A stretch of DNA of 22,930 bases from positions 1 through 22,930 of the forward strand of contig JBNAVX010000037.1 of assembly GCA_049700155.1 (NCBI GenBank), given 5' to 3'. Below the pieces are notes generated by a model. The model was not told the DNA's origin and ran no database searches. It saw nothing but the letters and a program-made list of their open reading frames with translations. Both the position numbers and the translations under genes were made by a program. Below, one piece after another: positions 8,066-15,709 of the stretch. Every line of letters starts with the position of its first letter. The first letter of the stretch is position 1. The DNA comes from JACAEY01 sp049700155. GTDB lineage: Bacteria; Nitrospirota; Thermodesulfovibrionia; Thermodesulfovibrionales; SM23-35.

Positions 8066-8554
8066 ATGCCTATTTATGAATTCTATTGCACTGAGTGTAA
8101 TACAATCTTCAACTTTTTTTCTATGCTTGTTAATACAGAAAAAAAGCCTTTCTGCCCTCGCTGTAAAAAAGGACCACTTGAGCGTGTTATATCAAGATTT
8201 TCAGTTCTTAAAGGTGCAAAAGAAAAAGATGAAACAGGTATGCCTGAATTAGATGAATCAAAAATACAAAAAGCTATGTCTTTATTAGAGAAAGAAGTCA
8301 AAGATGTTAATGAAGATGACCCAAGGCAGGCTGCTTATCTTATGCGGAAATTGATAGATACAGCAGGTCTAAGACTCGGTTCTGGGATGGAAGAGGCATT
8401 AAGGCGGATGGAAGCAGGTGAGGACCCTGATAAGATAGAAGAAGAGATGGGAGATATCTTAAATGAAGAGGATTTTTTAGATACTACTCCGAAGAGCGTT
8501 ACAAGAACAAAGAGAAAGCCTCCTGAAAGAGATGAAACTCTATATTATCTATAA
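8066..8554 (+). CDS. FmdB-family zinc-ribbon protein
   Basis: The N-terminus MPIYEFYC with Cys8, Cys11, Cys30 and Cys33 forms the two CxxC knuckles of the FmdB/CxxC_CxxC_SSSS putative regulatory domain. A charged acidic tail of about 110 residues follows (RRMEAGEDPDKIEEEMGD), with no further recognisable domain. The 162-aa length is longer than the minimal family members. The name comes from a gene near formamidase; the molecular function of the family is not established, so no specific target is claimed. The start is fixed by the AGGAGG just upstream. It is monocistronic and faces the tRNA-Cys gene with only nine bases between them. Confidence 0.85.
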   Translation: MPIYEFYCTECNTIFNFFSMLVNTEKKPFCPRCKKGPLERVISRFSVLKGAKEKDETGMPELDESKIQKAMSLLEKEVKDVNEDDPRQAAYLMRKLIDTAGLRLGSGMEEALRRMEAGEDPDKIEEEMGDILNEEDFLDTTPKSVTRTKRKPPERDETLYYL

Positions 8555-8563
8555 ACCTTTCAA

Positions 8564-8639
8564 TGGAGGCGGCGAGCGGATTCGAACCGCTGCATAAAGG
8601 TTTTGCAGACCTCTCCCTTAGCCACTTGGGTACGCCGCC
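8564..8639 (-). tRNA. tRNA-Cys (anticodon GCA)
   Basis: On the minus strand the acceptor stem is GGCGGCG/CGCCGCC. The anticodon loop CTGCAAA on stem GAGGT/ACCTT gives GCA, and the T arm is AGCGG/CCGCT around TTCGAAT. The discriminator is U, as expected for tRNA-Cys, and CCA is encoded (8564-8566). The D stem is only 3 bp (CCC/GGG). It probably shares a transcript with tRNA-Gly upstream. Confidence 0.97.
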
Positions 8640-8646
8640 ATTAATT

Positions 8647-8720
8647 ACAGTGATTAGTGAATAGTTGTCAGTTATTAGTTTAAATTCTTTTTTAACTGAT
8701 AACTGTTCACTGACAACTGT
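8647..8720. repeat. Imperfect inverted repeat between tRNA-Gly and tRNA-Cys
   Basis: Two arms (8647-8684 and 8692-8720) consist of variants of the same short words (AGTTGTCAGT, TAACTGATAACTG) in opposite orientation, separated by a T-rich spacer. In the minus-strand transcript this would fold between the two tRNAs, where it could guide processing. It resembles the short intergenic microrepeats of some low-GC environmental bacteria. Confidence 0.6.
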
Positions 8721-8728
8721 CGTTATAG

Positions 8729-8801
8729 AGCGGGTGGCGGGATTCGAACCCGTGACCCCAACCTTGGCAAGGTCGTGCTCTACCAGCTGAGCTACACCCG
8801 C
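8729..8801 (-). tRNA. tRNA-Gly (anticodon GCC)
   Basis: On the minus strand the acceptor stem is GCGGGTG/CACCCGC, the D arm GCTC/GAGC and the anticodon stem CGACC/GGTTG around TTGCCAA, giving GCC. The T arm contains GGTTCGAATCC. The discriminator is U and CCA is not encoded, unlike in the neighbouring tRNA-Cys. A weak TATAGC about 15 nt upstream is the best -10 candidate. Confidence 0.97.
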
Positions 8802-8831
8802 ATTTAAAAGCTATAAGCAATAAAGTGAAAA

Positions 8832-8857
8832 AGTTGAAAGTTAAAAACCTTTCAACT
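8832..8857. repeat. Perfect 9-bp inverted repeat, 8-nt loop
   Basis: AGTTGAAAG (8832-8840) and CTTTCAACT (8849-8857) are exact complements. No T-run follows on either strand, so it is not a canonical terminator. It lies between the divergent tRNA-Gly and trp transcription units. Confidence 0.6.
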
Positions 8858-8879
8858 AATAACTTGTAACACGTCACTA

Positions 8880-8909
8880 TTAACTTATATTGAAACAATA
8901 GGCTATAAT
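8880..8909 (+). promoter_or_regulatory. Predicted trp promoter
   Basis: A perfect -10 box TATAAT is at 8904-8909, with TTAACT (4/6) at 8880-8885 and an 18-bp spacer. It lies 44 nt before the trpE ATG. No tryptophan-rich leader peptide was found downstream, which argues against classical attenuation. Confidence 0.6.
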
Positions 8910-8919
8910 GGATTATAGC
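8902..8919. promoter_or_regulatory. Perfect 18-bp dyad over the trp -10 box, candidate operator
   Basis: GCTATAAT and ATTATAGC are exact inverted copies separated by GG. The left half contains the whole -10 box and the right half covers the likely transcription start. Such placement is typical of a repressor site. The sequence does not match the E. coli TrpR operator as I know it. Confidence 0.5.
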
Positions 8920-8953
8920 TGAATAATAATGAAAAAATGCGTGATTTGTCAAC

Positions 8954-10480
8954 ATGTTATACCCTGATTTTGAAGAGTTCATAGAATTTTCAACTAAAGG
9001 CAATCTCATCCCTGTATACGATGAGATACTTGCAGACATGGATACTCCTGTGTCTGCTTATCTAAAACTCGGCGGGAGTCCCTCATTTTTGTTGGAAAGT
9101 GTTGAAGGAGGAGAAAAATGGGCACGTTATTCTTTTCTGGGTTCAAGACCGTCAAGAATTATAAAGAGCTGGGGTAACAAGGTCGAAATAAAGGATATAA
9201 AGAAGGGTCTAAAGAGATTCAGGGTGGAAGACCCTCTTGAAATAATCAAGAAAGAGGTTACTGCTTATCAACCTGTCGATATTAGAGATCTTCCGAGATT
9301 TTACGGTGGTCTTGTCGGATATCTGGGATATGACATGGTCAGATTTTTTGAAAGGATTCCTGACCAAAAAAAACCAGGATTAGACCTCCCTGATATGTTC
9401 TTTATGGTTACAGATACTTTGCTTATATTTGATAGTCTTAGACAGAAGATAAAGATCGTCTCTATCGCATGCCTTGAAGACAAAGATCCTGAGGATGCTT
9501 ATCATGAAGCATCAAGCAGAATAAGATATGTTATACAAAAATTGAAAAGTTCAAAAATGAGGCAAGGGCTGAAGAGCAGAGAGCAGAAAGCAAACAGTAG
9601 AGAATCAAAAAAACAAGGACTGGATATTAGGCAGAACCCTTCAGGTTTTTCATCATCATTTATTACGGAAGAGGCATTTGAAGGAGCTGTTCTCAAGGGA
9701 AAAGAATACATAATGTCCGGAGATGTTGTCCAGGTCGTCCTTTCACAGAGTTTTGAAAGAGATTTTAATGGAGTACCTTTTAATATATACAGGGCACTGA
9801 GAGTAATAAACCCTTCTCCGTATATGTATTATCTTGATATTGGTGATACGAAGATTGCAGGGTCATCTCCAGAGATACTCGTGCGACTTGAAGGTAGGAA
9901 GATAATCTTAAGACCTATTGCTGGTACACGCAAAAGAGGGGAAACAGAAGAGGAGGATAGGTCACTTGAGGAAGACCTTAAAAAGGATCCCAAAGAGAGA
10001 GCTGAACATATCATGCTCGTTGACCTCGGTAGGAACGACGTTGGAAGGGTTGCAGAAATAGGCTCAGTAAATGTAACTGAGTTGATGACTGTTGAAAGGT
10101 ATAGCCATGTCATGCATCTTGTATCTAATGTTCAGGGAGACCTCAGGAATGGTTTGGATGCCTTTGATGTTTTGAGGTCATGTTTCCCTGCCGGCACAGT
10201 AACAGGTGCACCAAAGGTGAGGGCAATGGAGATTATAGAAGAACTTGAACCAACGAGGAGAGGTCCATATGCAGGAGCCGTAGGATATTTCAGTTTTTCA
10301 GGGAATATGGATACATGTATCACGATAAGAACCCTTGTTATAAAAGGCAATAAAGTTTACGTCCAGGCAGGTGCTGGGATAGTGGCTGACTCAGTTCCTA
10401 AAAGAGAATATGCAGAAACAGTCAATAAGGCAATGGGCATGATGAGGGCTGTTGAGATGGCTGAAACAGAGTTAAATTAA
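8954..10480 (+). CDS. trpE: Anthranilate synthase component I
   Basis: TrpE makes anthranilate from chorismate, using ammonia supplied by TrpG. The 508-aa protein has an N-terminal domain with LLES (46-49), the region that binds tryptophan for feedback inhibition, and the chorismate-binding domain from about 240 on (ILRPIAGTRKRGE, VDLGRNDVGRV, GTVTGAPKVRAMEI, YAGAVGYFSF). The N-terminus (YPDFEEFIEFSTKGNLIPVY) matches the family and fixes the ATG, although no Shine-Dalgarno sequence precedes it. Residues about 196-230 form a basic, low-complexity linker rich in K, R, S and Q between the domains. The C-terminus is followed by 99 nt of AT-rich sequence before trpG. Confidence 0.96.
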   Translation: MLYPDFEEFIEFSTKGNLIPVYDEILADMDTPVSAYLKLGGSPSFLLESVEGGEKWARYSFLGSRPSRIIKSWGNKVEIKDIKKGLKRFRVEDPLEIIKKEVTAYQPVDIRDLPRFYGGLVGYLGYDMVRFFERIPDQKKPGLDLPDMFFMVTDTLLIFDSLRQKIKIVSIACLEDKDPEDAYHEASSRIRYVIQKLKSSKMRQGLKSREQKANSRESKKQGLDIRQNPSGFSSSFITEEAFEGAVLKGKEYIMSGDVVQVVLSQSFERDFNGVPFNIYRALRVINPSPYMYYLDIGDTKIAGSSPEILVRLEGRKIILRPIAGTRKRGETEEEDRSLEEDLKKDPKERAEHIMLVDLGRNDVGRVAEIGSVNVTELMTVERYSHVMHLVSNVQGDLRNGLDAFDVLRSCFPAGTVTGAPKVRAMEIIEELEPTRRGPYAGAVGYFSFSGNMDTCITIRTLVIKGNKVYVQAGAGIVADSVPKREYAETVNKAMGMMRAVEMAETELN

Positions 10481-10579
10481 ATATCGAATGAACAAATTTC
10501 AAGTTCCAGACTATTTTTTAAATTGGTTTTTGGTTATTAGAGTTTATTTGGTATTTGATTATTGGAGATTGGCGATTTT

Positions 10580-11152
10580 ATGTTATTGATGATTGATAAT
10601 TACGATTCTTTTACTTATAACTTAGTACAGTATCTTGGCGAACTTGGGGAGGATATCAAGGTCTTCAGAAATGATAAGATTACAATTCATGAGATAGAAA
10701 AATTAAGACCTGAGAGGATCGTCATCTCGCCTGGTCCATGTACACCCAGGGAGGCTGGTATTTCTGTGGAACTGATAAGATATTTTGCAGGAAAGATTCC
10801 TATATTAGGTGTATGTCTTGGGCACCAGTCAATTGGTGCAGCCTTTGGAGGAGAGATAATAAGGGCGCCCCGTCTTATGCATGGAAAGACCTCCATGATA
10901 TTCCATGATAGTAAGACAATATTTCAAGGGCTCCCAAATCCATTTGAGGCAACAAGATATCATTCCCTTGTCATAAAAAAAGAAAGTCTTCCAGATTGTC
11001 TTGAGATAACTGCATGGACAGATATGGACGAGATTATGGGGGTAAGGCATAAGGAATTTATTATTGAAGGAGTTCAATTTCACCCTGAATCAATCTTAAC
11101 AAAGGTTGGAAAGGACCTTTTAAGAAACTTCCTAAAACTAAAATATGCATGA
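10580..11152 (+). CDS. trpG: Anthranilate synthase component II (glutamine amidotransferase)
   Basis: This class I glutamine amidotransferase hydrolyses glutamine and channels ammonia to TrpE. The ATG at 10580 gives the family N-terminus MLLMIDNYDSFTYNLVQYLG and 190 aa; an upstream TTG at 10562 is unlikely. The oxyanion segment SPGPCTPREAG is at 50-60. The nucleophile is Cys79 in GVCLGHQS, and His168/Glu170 are in HPES. In many bacteria the same subunit also serves PabB in folate synthesis; no pabB is in the window. TrpD follows after 13 nt. Confidence 0.95.
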   Translation: MLLMIDNYDSFTYNLVQYLGELGEDIKVFRNDKITIHEIEKLRPERIVISPGPCTPREAGISVELIRYFAGKIPILGVCLGHQSIGAAFGGEIIRAPRLMHGKTSMIFHDSKTIFQGLPNPFEATRYHSLVIKKESLPDCLEITAWTDMDEIMGVRHKEFIIEGVQFHPESILTKVGKDLLRNFLKLKYA

Positions 11153-11165
11153 AAAAGAATAAACT

Positions 11166-12176
11166 ATGATTAAAGAGGCTATAAATTTATTAGCACAAGG
11201 CATAAACTTATCTGAGGCAGAGATTGCCGAATGTATGAAGGAGATTATGGAGGGTAAGGCTACAGATGCTCAGATAGGGGCTTTTCTTACAGGTTTAAGG
11301 ATGAAAGGTGAGACTATTGATGAGATAACTGAAGCAGCAAGGATTATGAGGGAAAAGGCGATAACAATCAATGCCCCTGAAGATGTCCTTGATACTTGTG
11401 GCACTGGAGGAGATATGTCGCACACTTTTAATATCTCTTCAACTACAGCTATTGTCGTCTCAGCTTGTGGAGTTCCTGTTGCAAAACATGGAAACCGTTC
11501 TGTATCGAGTCAGTCAGGTAGTGCAGACTTACTTGAGGCACTTGGTGTGAAGATAGATCTTTCACCTGAGAAGGTCGAGAGGTGTCTCTTTGAGACAGGT
11601 TTCGGTTTTCTTTTTGCCCCGCTCTTTCACCCTGCTATGAGATATGCTATAAATCCAAGAAAAGAAATAGGTATCAGGACTATCTTCAATATACTTGGTC
11701 CACTTACTAATCCTGCTGGTGCCAGAAGACAACTCATGGGTGTGTTTGAAGATAGCCTCACCGACATGCTTGCAAAGGTTCTTTATAACCTTGGTGCAAT
11801 TGATGCGATGGTTATTCATGGAAAAGATGGACTTGATGAAATAACCATCTCAGATGTCACAAAGGTCTCAAGGTTGAAAAACGACAAGGTGGAGAACTTC
11901 TTTATTGCGCCAGAAGACTTTGGCATCAAAAGGAACAGGATTGAATTGATTCGTGGCGGCAATAAGGAAGAGAATGCAGCGATAACCCTTTCTATCCTGA
12001 AAGGTGAAAAAGGACCAAAAAGGGACATAGTATTGATAAACTCTGCTGCAGCCCTTATAGTTGCAGGTAAGGCTGAAGATTTCAAAACAGCCCTTTTAAT
12101 CGCAGAGGATGCGATTGATTCAGGGAAGGCATTTAGAAAACTGGAAGAAATAAAACAGGTCACAAACTCACTTTAA
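11166..12176 (+). CDS. trpD: Anthranilate phosphoribosyltransferase
   Basis: TrpD joins anthranilate to PRPP, the second step of the tryptophan pathway. The 336-aa protein has the PRPP-binding DTCGTGGD (76-83) and the anthranilate-site KHGNRSVSSQSGSADLLEALG starting at 107. NPRKEIGIRT and FNILGPLTNPA follow. The helical N-terminal domain is complete. TrpC, trpF, trpB and trpA do not follow; the next gene is in the lipid A block, 32 nt downstream. The ATG has no obvious Shine-Dalgarno sequence, so it may depend on coupling to trpG. Confidence 0.96.
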   Translation: MIKEAINLLAQGINLSEAEIAECMKEIMEGKATDAQIGAFLTGLRMKGETIDEITEAARIMREKAITINAPEDVLDTCGTGGDMSHTFNISSTTAIVVSACGVPVAKHGNRSVSSQSGSADLLEALGVKIDLSPEKVERCLFETGFGFLFAPLFHPAMRYAINPRKEIGIRTIFNILGPLTNPAGARRQLMGVFEDSLTDMLAKVLYNLGAIDAMVIHGKDGLDEITISDVTKVSRLKNDKVENFFIAPEDFGIKRNRIELIRGGNKEENAAITLSILKGEKGPKRDIVLINSAAALIVAGKAEDFKTALLIAEDAIDSGKAFRKLEEIKQVTNSL

Positions 12177-12198
12177 CCTGTAAGTTCATTTAATGAAT

Positions 12199-12204
12199 AG
12201 GAGG
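12199..12204 (+). promoter_or_regulatory. Shine-Dalgarno site supporting a TTG start
   Basis: A perfect AGGAGG precedes the TTG at 12209 by four bases. No ATG or GTG is in frame nearby, so it decides the start of the oxidoreductase gene. Confidence 0.85.
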
Positions 12205-12208
12205 AATT

Positions 12209-13132
12209 TTGTCTGTTAAAGTAGGTGTTATTGGAGTTGGGTATCTTGGACAACATCACGCAAGGATTTATTCAGAGATGGAAGATGTTGAGCTTGTAGC
12301 GATTGCTGACATCGATGAGTATAGAGCTGGTATTTTTGCAGAAAGTTTTGGATGTAATGCATATTCTGATTTCAGAGAAATCCTGCCATTAGTAGATGCC
12401 CTTAGTATTGTTACTCCAACAACAACTCACTATAATGTTGCTATTGAATGCCTGAGAGCAGAGAAAGATATACTTATTGAAAAACCAATAACAGACAATA
12501 TCAAAGAGGCTGATGAACTTATTGCTGAGTCAGAAAAGAACGGATGTATTTTACAAGTAGGTCATCTTGAAAGATATAATCCAGCCTTTATTAAAGGATC
12601 AGAACTTATAATCAAACCAGAATTTATAGAGACAGAAAGGCTATCCCCTTTTTTAGGCAGGGGAATTGATGTTGATGTGACACTTGACCTGATGATTCAT
12701 GATGCTGATATAGTTCTTTCTATAATGAATCAGGCTGTTATAAGAGATATACGGGCAATAGGAACAAAGGTAGTTACTGATAAGATAGATGTAGCAAAGG
12801 CATGGATTGAATTTGAGAATGGATCTGTAGCAGTCCTTAAAACAAACAGATTTTCACAGCAAAAAAAGCGGATGCTCACAGCCTATCAAAAAAACTCCTG
12901 CATCTCAATTGATTTCCAAAATAATGAGGTGCATCATTATCGGAAGACTGATAATGGCTTGTACTCTGATAATATAAAACTTGATAATATAGAACCCTTG
13001 AGAGAAGAATTGATAGATTTTATTTATTGTGTTAAGGAAAGAAAGAGACCAAAAGTATCTGCTGTTGAGGCAAGGAATGCCCTTCAGATGGTCCTTTATA
13101 TAACAGAAATAATTAAGAAAAGAGAGGGATAA
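12209..13132 (+). CDS. gnnA: Gfo/Idh/MocA oxidoreductase, probable UDP-GlcNAc 3-dehydrogenase (GnnA-like)
   Basis: The 307-aa protein has a Rossmann NAD(P) domain (VGVIGVGYLGQHHA, 5-18), the family EKP (91-93) at the active site, and a C-terminal sugar-binding domain beginning near GHLERYNPAF with DLMIHDAD (160-167). GnnA oxidises the 3-OH of UDP-GlcNAc so that GnnB can aminate it, giving the diamino sugar used for amide-linked lipid A. The sequence proves the superfamily only. The specific role is inferred from its place directly before a DegT-type aminotransferase and lpxB, as in Acidithiobacillus-type gnn loci. It starts with TTG. Three bases separate its stop from the next GTG. Confidence 0.8.
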   Translation: MSVKVGVIGVGYLGQHHARIYSEMEDVELVAIADIDEYRAGIFAESFGCNAYSDFREILPLVDALSIVTPTTTHYNVAIECLRAEKDILIEKPITDNIKEADELIAESEKNGCILQVGHLERYNPAFIKGSELIIKPEFIETERLSPFLGRGIDVDVTLDLMIHDADIVLSIMNQAVIRDIRAIGTKVVTDKIDVAKAWIEFENGSVAVLKTNRFSQQKKRMLTAYQKNSCISIDFQNNEVHHYRKTDNGLYSDNIKLDNIEPLREELIDFIYCVKERKRPKVSAVEARNALQMVLYITEIIKKREG

Positions 13133-13135
13133 AAA

Positions 13136-14278
13136 GTGGCAAAAGTAATAACAAAAGAAAAGATGGCAAAACTCTACAGTCCAAAAATAGTTCCTATGGT
13201 GGATCTGAAAGTGCAGGTTCATTCTATTAAGGAAGAAATATTACAGGTCATATCAGATATACTTGAAAGTGGTCAATTTATCCTTGGACCGAGGGTGTCT
13301 GAATTTGAGAAAAAGATCGCTGAATATAATGGCGCATCAGAAGCAGTAGGTGTTGCTTCTGGAACTGATGCGATCCATCTTTCATTAAAAGCAATGGGTA
13401 TCGGTGAGAAAGATGAAGTTATAACCACACCTTTCACCTTTTTTGCGACAGTTGAGGCAATACTTTATACAGGTGCTATACCTGTTTTTGTAGATATTGA
13501 GCCAGAAACTTTCAATATAGATGCAAGTCAGATAGAATCAAAGATAACAAGTAAAACAAAGGCAATCCTTCCTGTTCACCTTTTTGGTCACATGGCAGAT
13601 ATGGAAAAGATATCAGAAATAGCAAATAATTATGGTCTCAAGTTGATAGAGGATTGTGCACAATCTTTTGGAGCGAGAATAAATAGCAGAAAAGCAGGAA
13701 GTTTTGGAGATGCAGGATGTTTCAGTTTCTACCCAAGTAAAAATCTTGGTGGATACGGAGATGGAGGGATAATTACAGTAAAAGATAAAGAGATAGCTGA
13801 TAAATTACGGAGACTGAGAAACCATGGTTCAAGAAGTTCATATATCCATGAAAGTGTCGGGTTTAATAGCAGGCTTGATGAGATACAGGCAGGTATCCTG
13901 CTTGTTAAGCTTAAATATATTGATGAATACAACCTCGCACGAAGAAAAAAGGCAGCTCTTTATACTGAACTTCTCTCTGATAAGGTAAAGTGTCCTGTTG
14001 AAAAGAAAGGGGCTTATCATGTCTACCATCAGTATACTATTAGGAGTAACAAAAGAGATACGATACAGAAGAAATTAATGGAGATGGGAATCTCATCAGT
14101 TGTATACTATCCTGTGCCATTGCATCTTCAAGATGCACTTAGTTTTTTGGGATATAAAAAAGGTGATTTTCCTGTTACTGAAAAAATAGCTAAAGAAGTC
14201 CTATCATTACCAATCTATCCTGAACTTGAGGAATCATTGATTGAGAAAATAGCAAAAACAATCAACACCATTGCTTAA
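13136..14278 (+). CDS. gnnB: DegT/DnrJ/EryC1 aminotransferase, probable GnnB
   Basis: This PLP-dependent sugar aminotransferase has 380 aa. The catalytic lysine is K202 in FYPSKNLGGYGDGG. The PLP ring partner lies in IEDCAQSFGA (Asp173), the phosphate-binding GVASGTDAIHLSL is at 72-84, and the family N-terminal VDLKVQVHSIKEEI is present. The start is GTG at 13136 after a GAGAGGG; an ATG at 13163 would still keep the core. With the adjacent oxidoreductase it should convert the 3-keto sugar to UDP-GlcNAc3N for lipid A. A role in O-antigen amino sugars is the alternative, but the neighbours lpxB, msbA and waaA favour lipid A. Confidence 0.82.
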   Translation: MAKVITKEKMAKLYSPKIVPMVDLKVQVHSIKEEILQVISDILESGQFILGPRVSEFEKKIAEYNGASEAVGVASGTDAIHLSLKAMGIGEKDEVITTPFTFFATVEAILYTGAIPVFVDIEPETFNIDASQIESKITSKTKAILPVHLFGHMADMEKISEIANNYGLKLIEDCAQSFGARINSRKAGSFGDAGCFSFYPSKNLGGYGDGGIITVKDKEIADKLRRLRNHGSRSSYIHESVGFNSRLDEIQAGILLVKLKYIDEYNLARRKKAALYTELLSDKVKCPVEKKGAYHVYHQYTIRSNKRDTIQKKLMEMGISSVVYYPVPLHLQDALSFLGYKKGDFPVTEKIAKEVLSLPIYPELEESLIEKIAKTINTIA

Positions 14279-14368
14279 TCTATGCAAAGTTTTTTATCTT
14301 ATTTATTCCATAAACTTAAAGATAATTGGCGGATTCAATATTCTTGCTTATTCCTGGCTTGATACATC

Positions 14369-14396
14369 ATGCCTCCGAGGCATACCGAAAGCTTTC
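14369..14396. repeat. Two adjacent perfect palindromes in the gnnB-lpxB gap
   Basis: ATGCCTC-C-GAGGCAT (14369-14383) and GAAAGCTTTC (14387-14396) lie three bases apart in a 174-nt gap, within an otherwise tightly spaced operon. They could be protein-binding sites or a small processed hairpin. Only a weak promoter-like pair (TTGATA at 14359) is nearby. Nothing else is recognisable in 14279-14452. Confidence 0.5.
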
Positions 14397-14452
14397 ATGA
14401 TAAATTTGCTCAAACACTGTATCTGCCAAATAATAGATCAAGAATCAGGTAA

Positions 14453-15709
14453 ATGAAAACACTCATGATAGTTACTGGAGAAAGCTCAGGTGAGTTATAT
14501 GGCTATCTACTGGCAAGAGAGTTAAAGAAAAGATATCCTGGTGTCCACATTGTGGGTATTGGTGGTGAAAAAATGAAGAATGCTGGTGTAGAGCTTATTT
14601 CAGGAATTTCGAGCGCTTTTGGGATCTCTGAATTATTCTCATCTCTTAAAGAGATAAATTTGGCGCTAAATAAAACAAGAAAGGCTATAAAAGAATTGAT
14701 GCCTGATTTAATTGTCCTGATTGACTTCCCTGATTTCAATATAAGGGTTGCAAGTTTTGCAAAGGCAAAAAATATAAAGATACTTTATTATGTTAGTCCA
14801 CAGGTCTGGGCATGGCGAAAAGGGAGAGTAAAAAAGATAGCAAGTCTCGTCGACAGGATGGCTGTTATACTTCCTTTTGAAGAGGAGATATACAAAAGAG
14901 CTGGTGTCAGATGTGAATTTGTAGGGCACCCCATTTTAGAGGAGATTGAAGACATTTTAAAGTCACAAATCGATGGTCATTTGCCATCTAAAAGACCTAT
15001 TCTCAAGAGTCCAGTGACCGGTAATCTCTATTCGAAACCGTTACTTGCTAACCTAGATCCAAGATTTCGAACTTATTTTAAAGGTATTTTAGGTTTTGAT
15101 CTAACCCGACCTCTTCTTTCACTTCTTCCAGGAAGCAGGCATCATGAACTTGAGAGACACCTTCCTCTAATGATAGACGTGATAAAAACTTTCAAGAATG
15201 ACCCTGAGATAAATTCAGTTAGAGGTTTCCAGTTCTGTATCCCACTTAGCCTGAATATTACTGAAACAAGATATAGTAAATATCTTGATGAACTTAGAAA
15301 GGAAGGGGCTATTATAAAAAAGGGGGAGACTATTCAGGTGCTTGCTGCCTCTGATATGGCTGTTATTACATCTGGAACAGCTACGCTACAGGCTGCATTT
15401 CTTGAAGTCCCGATGGTCGTAATTTATAAACTTTCTCCTATCTCTTATTTTTTTGGAAAAATGTTAATTGATTTAAAATATATATGTCTTGTTAATATCT
15501 TGTCTGGGGAAGAGACAGTTCCTGAGCTTCTCCAGCAAAATGCAAATGCAAAGGATATAATAAAAGGGCTTAAAGAGATTATATTCGATGAAGGTTATAG
15601 AGAAAAGATGATTAACCAATTCAAAAAGATAAAAGGTCTTTTCTTTGGATTTAATGCCTCAAAAAGGGTCTGTGAAATTATAGGTGAGATGACAGGATGG
15701 GAACAATAG
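14453..15709 (+). CDS. lpxB: Lipid-A-disaccharide synthase
   Basis: LpxB joins 2,3-diacylglucosamine 1-phosphate to its UDP form, making the lipid A disaccharide at the inner membrane (GT19 family). The N-terminus has GESSGELYG (9-17), then DFPDFN with the conserved Asp94, SPQVWAWRKGR (115-125) and GHP. LLPGSR (224-229) starts the C-terminal Rossmann half, and SGTATLQAA is near 310. At 418 aa it is longer than the usual ~380: residues about 172-210 form an extra segment between GHPILEE and the LLPGSR strand. Its end overlaps msbA by 13 nt. Confidence 0.96.
   Translation: MKTLMIVTGESSGELYGYLLARELKKRYPGVHIVGIGGEKMKNAGVELISGISSAFGISELFSSLKEINLALNKTRKAIKELMPDLIVLIDFPDFNIRVASFAKAKNIKILYYVSPQVWAWRKGRVKKIASLVDRMAVILPFEEEIYKRAGVRCEFVGHPILEEIEDILKSQIDGHLPSKRPILKSPVTGNLYSKPLLANLDPRFRTYFKGILGFDLTRPLLSLLPGSRHHELERHLPLMIDVIKTFKNDPEINSVRGFQFCIPLSLNITETRYSKYLDELRKEGAIIKKGETIQVLAASDMAVITSGTATLQAAFLEVPMVVIYKLSPISYFFGKMLIDLKYICLVNILSGEETVPELLQQNANAKDIIKGLKEIIFDEGYREKMINQFKKIKGLFFGFNASKRVCEIIGEMTGWEQ

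Noticed and set aside
8929..8967. A 12-codon leader frame overlapping the trpE ATG
   Set aside because: It has no Trp codons and no ribosome site, and no alternative hairpins were evident, so it is not a convincing attenuator peptide.
14271..14456. A 61-codon plus-strand frame between gnnB and lpxB
   Set aside because: It starts inside gnnB, has no Shine-Dalgarno site, resembles no family I know and runs through two palindromes; most likely chance.
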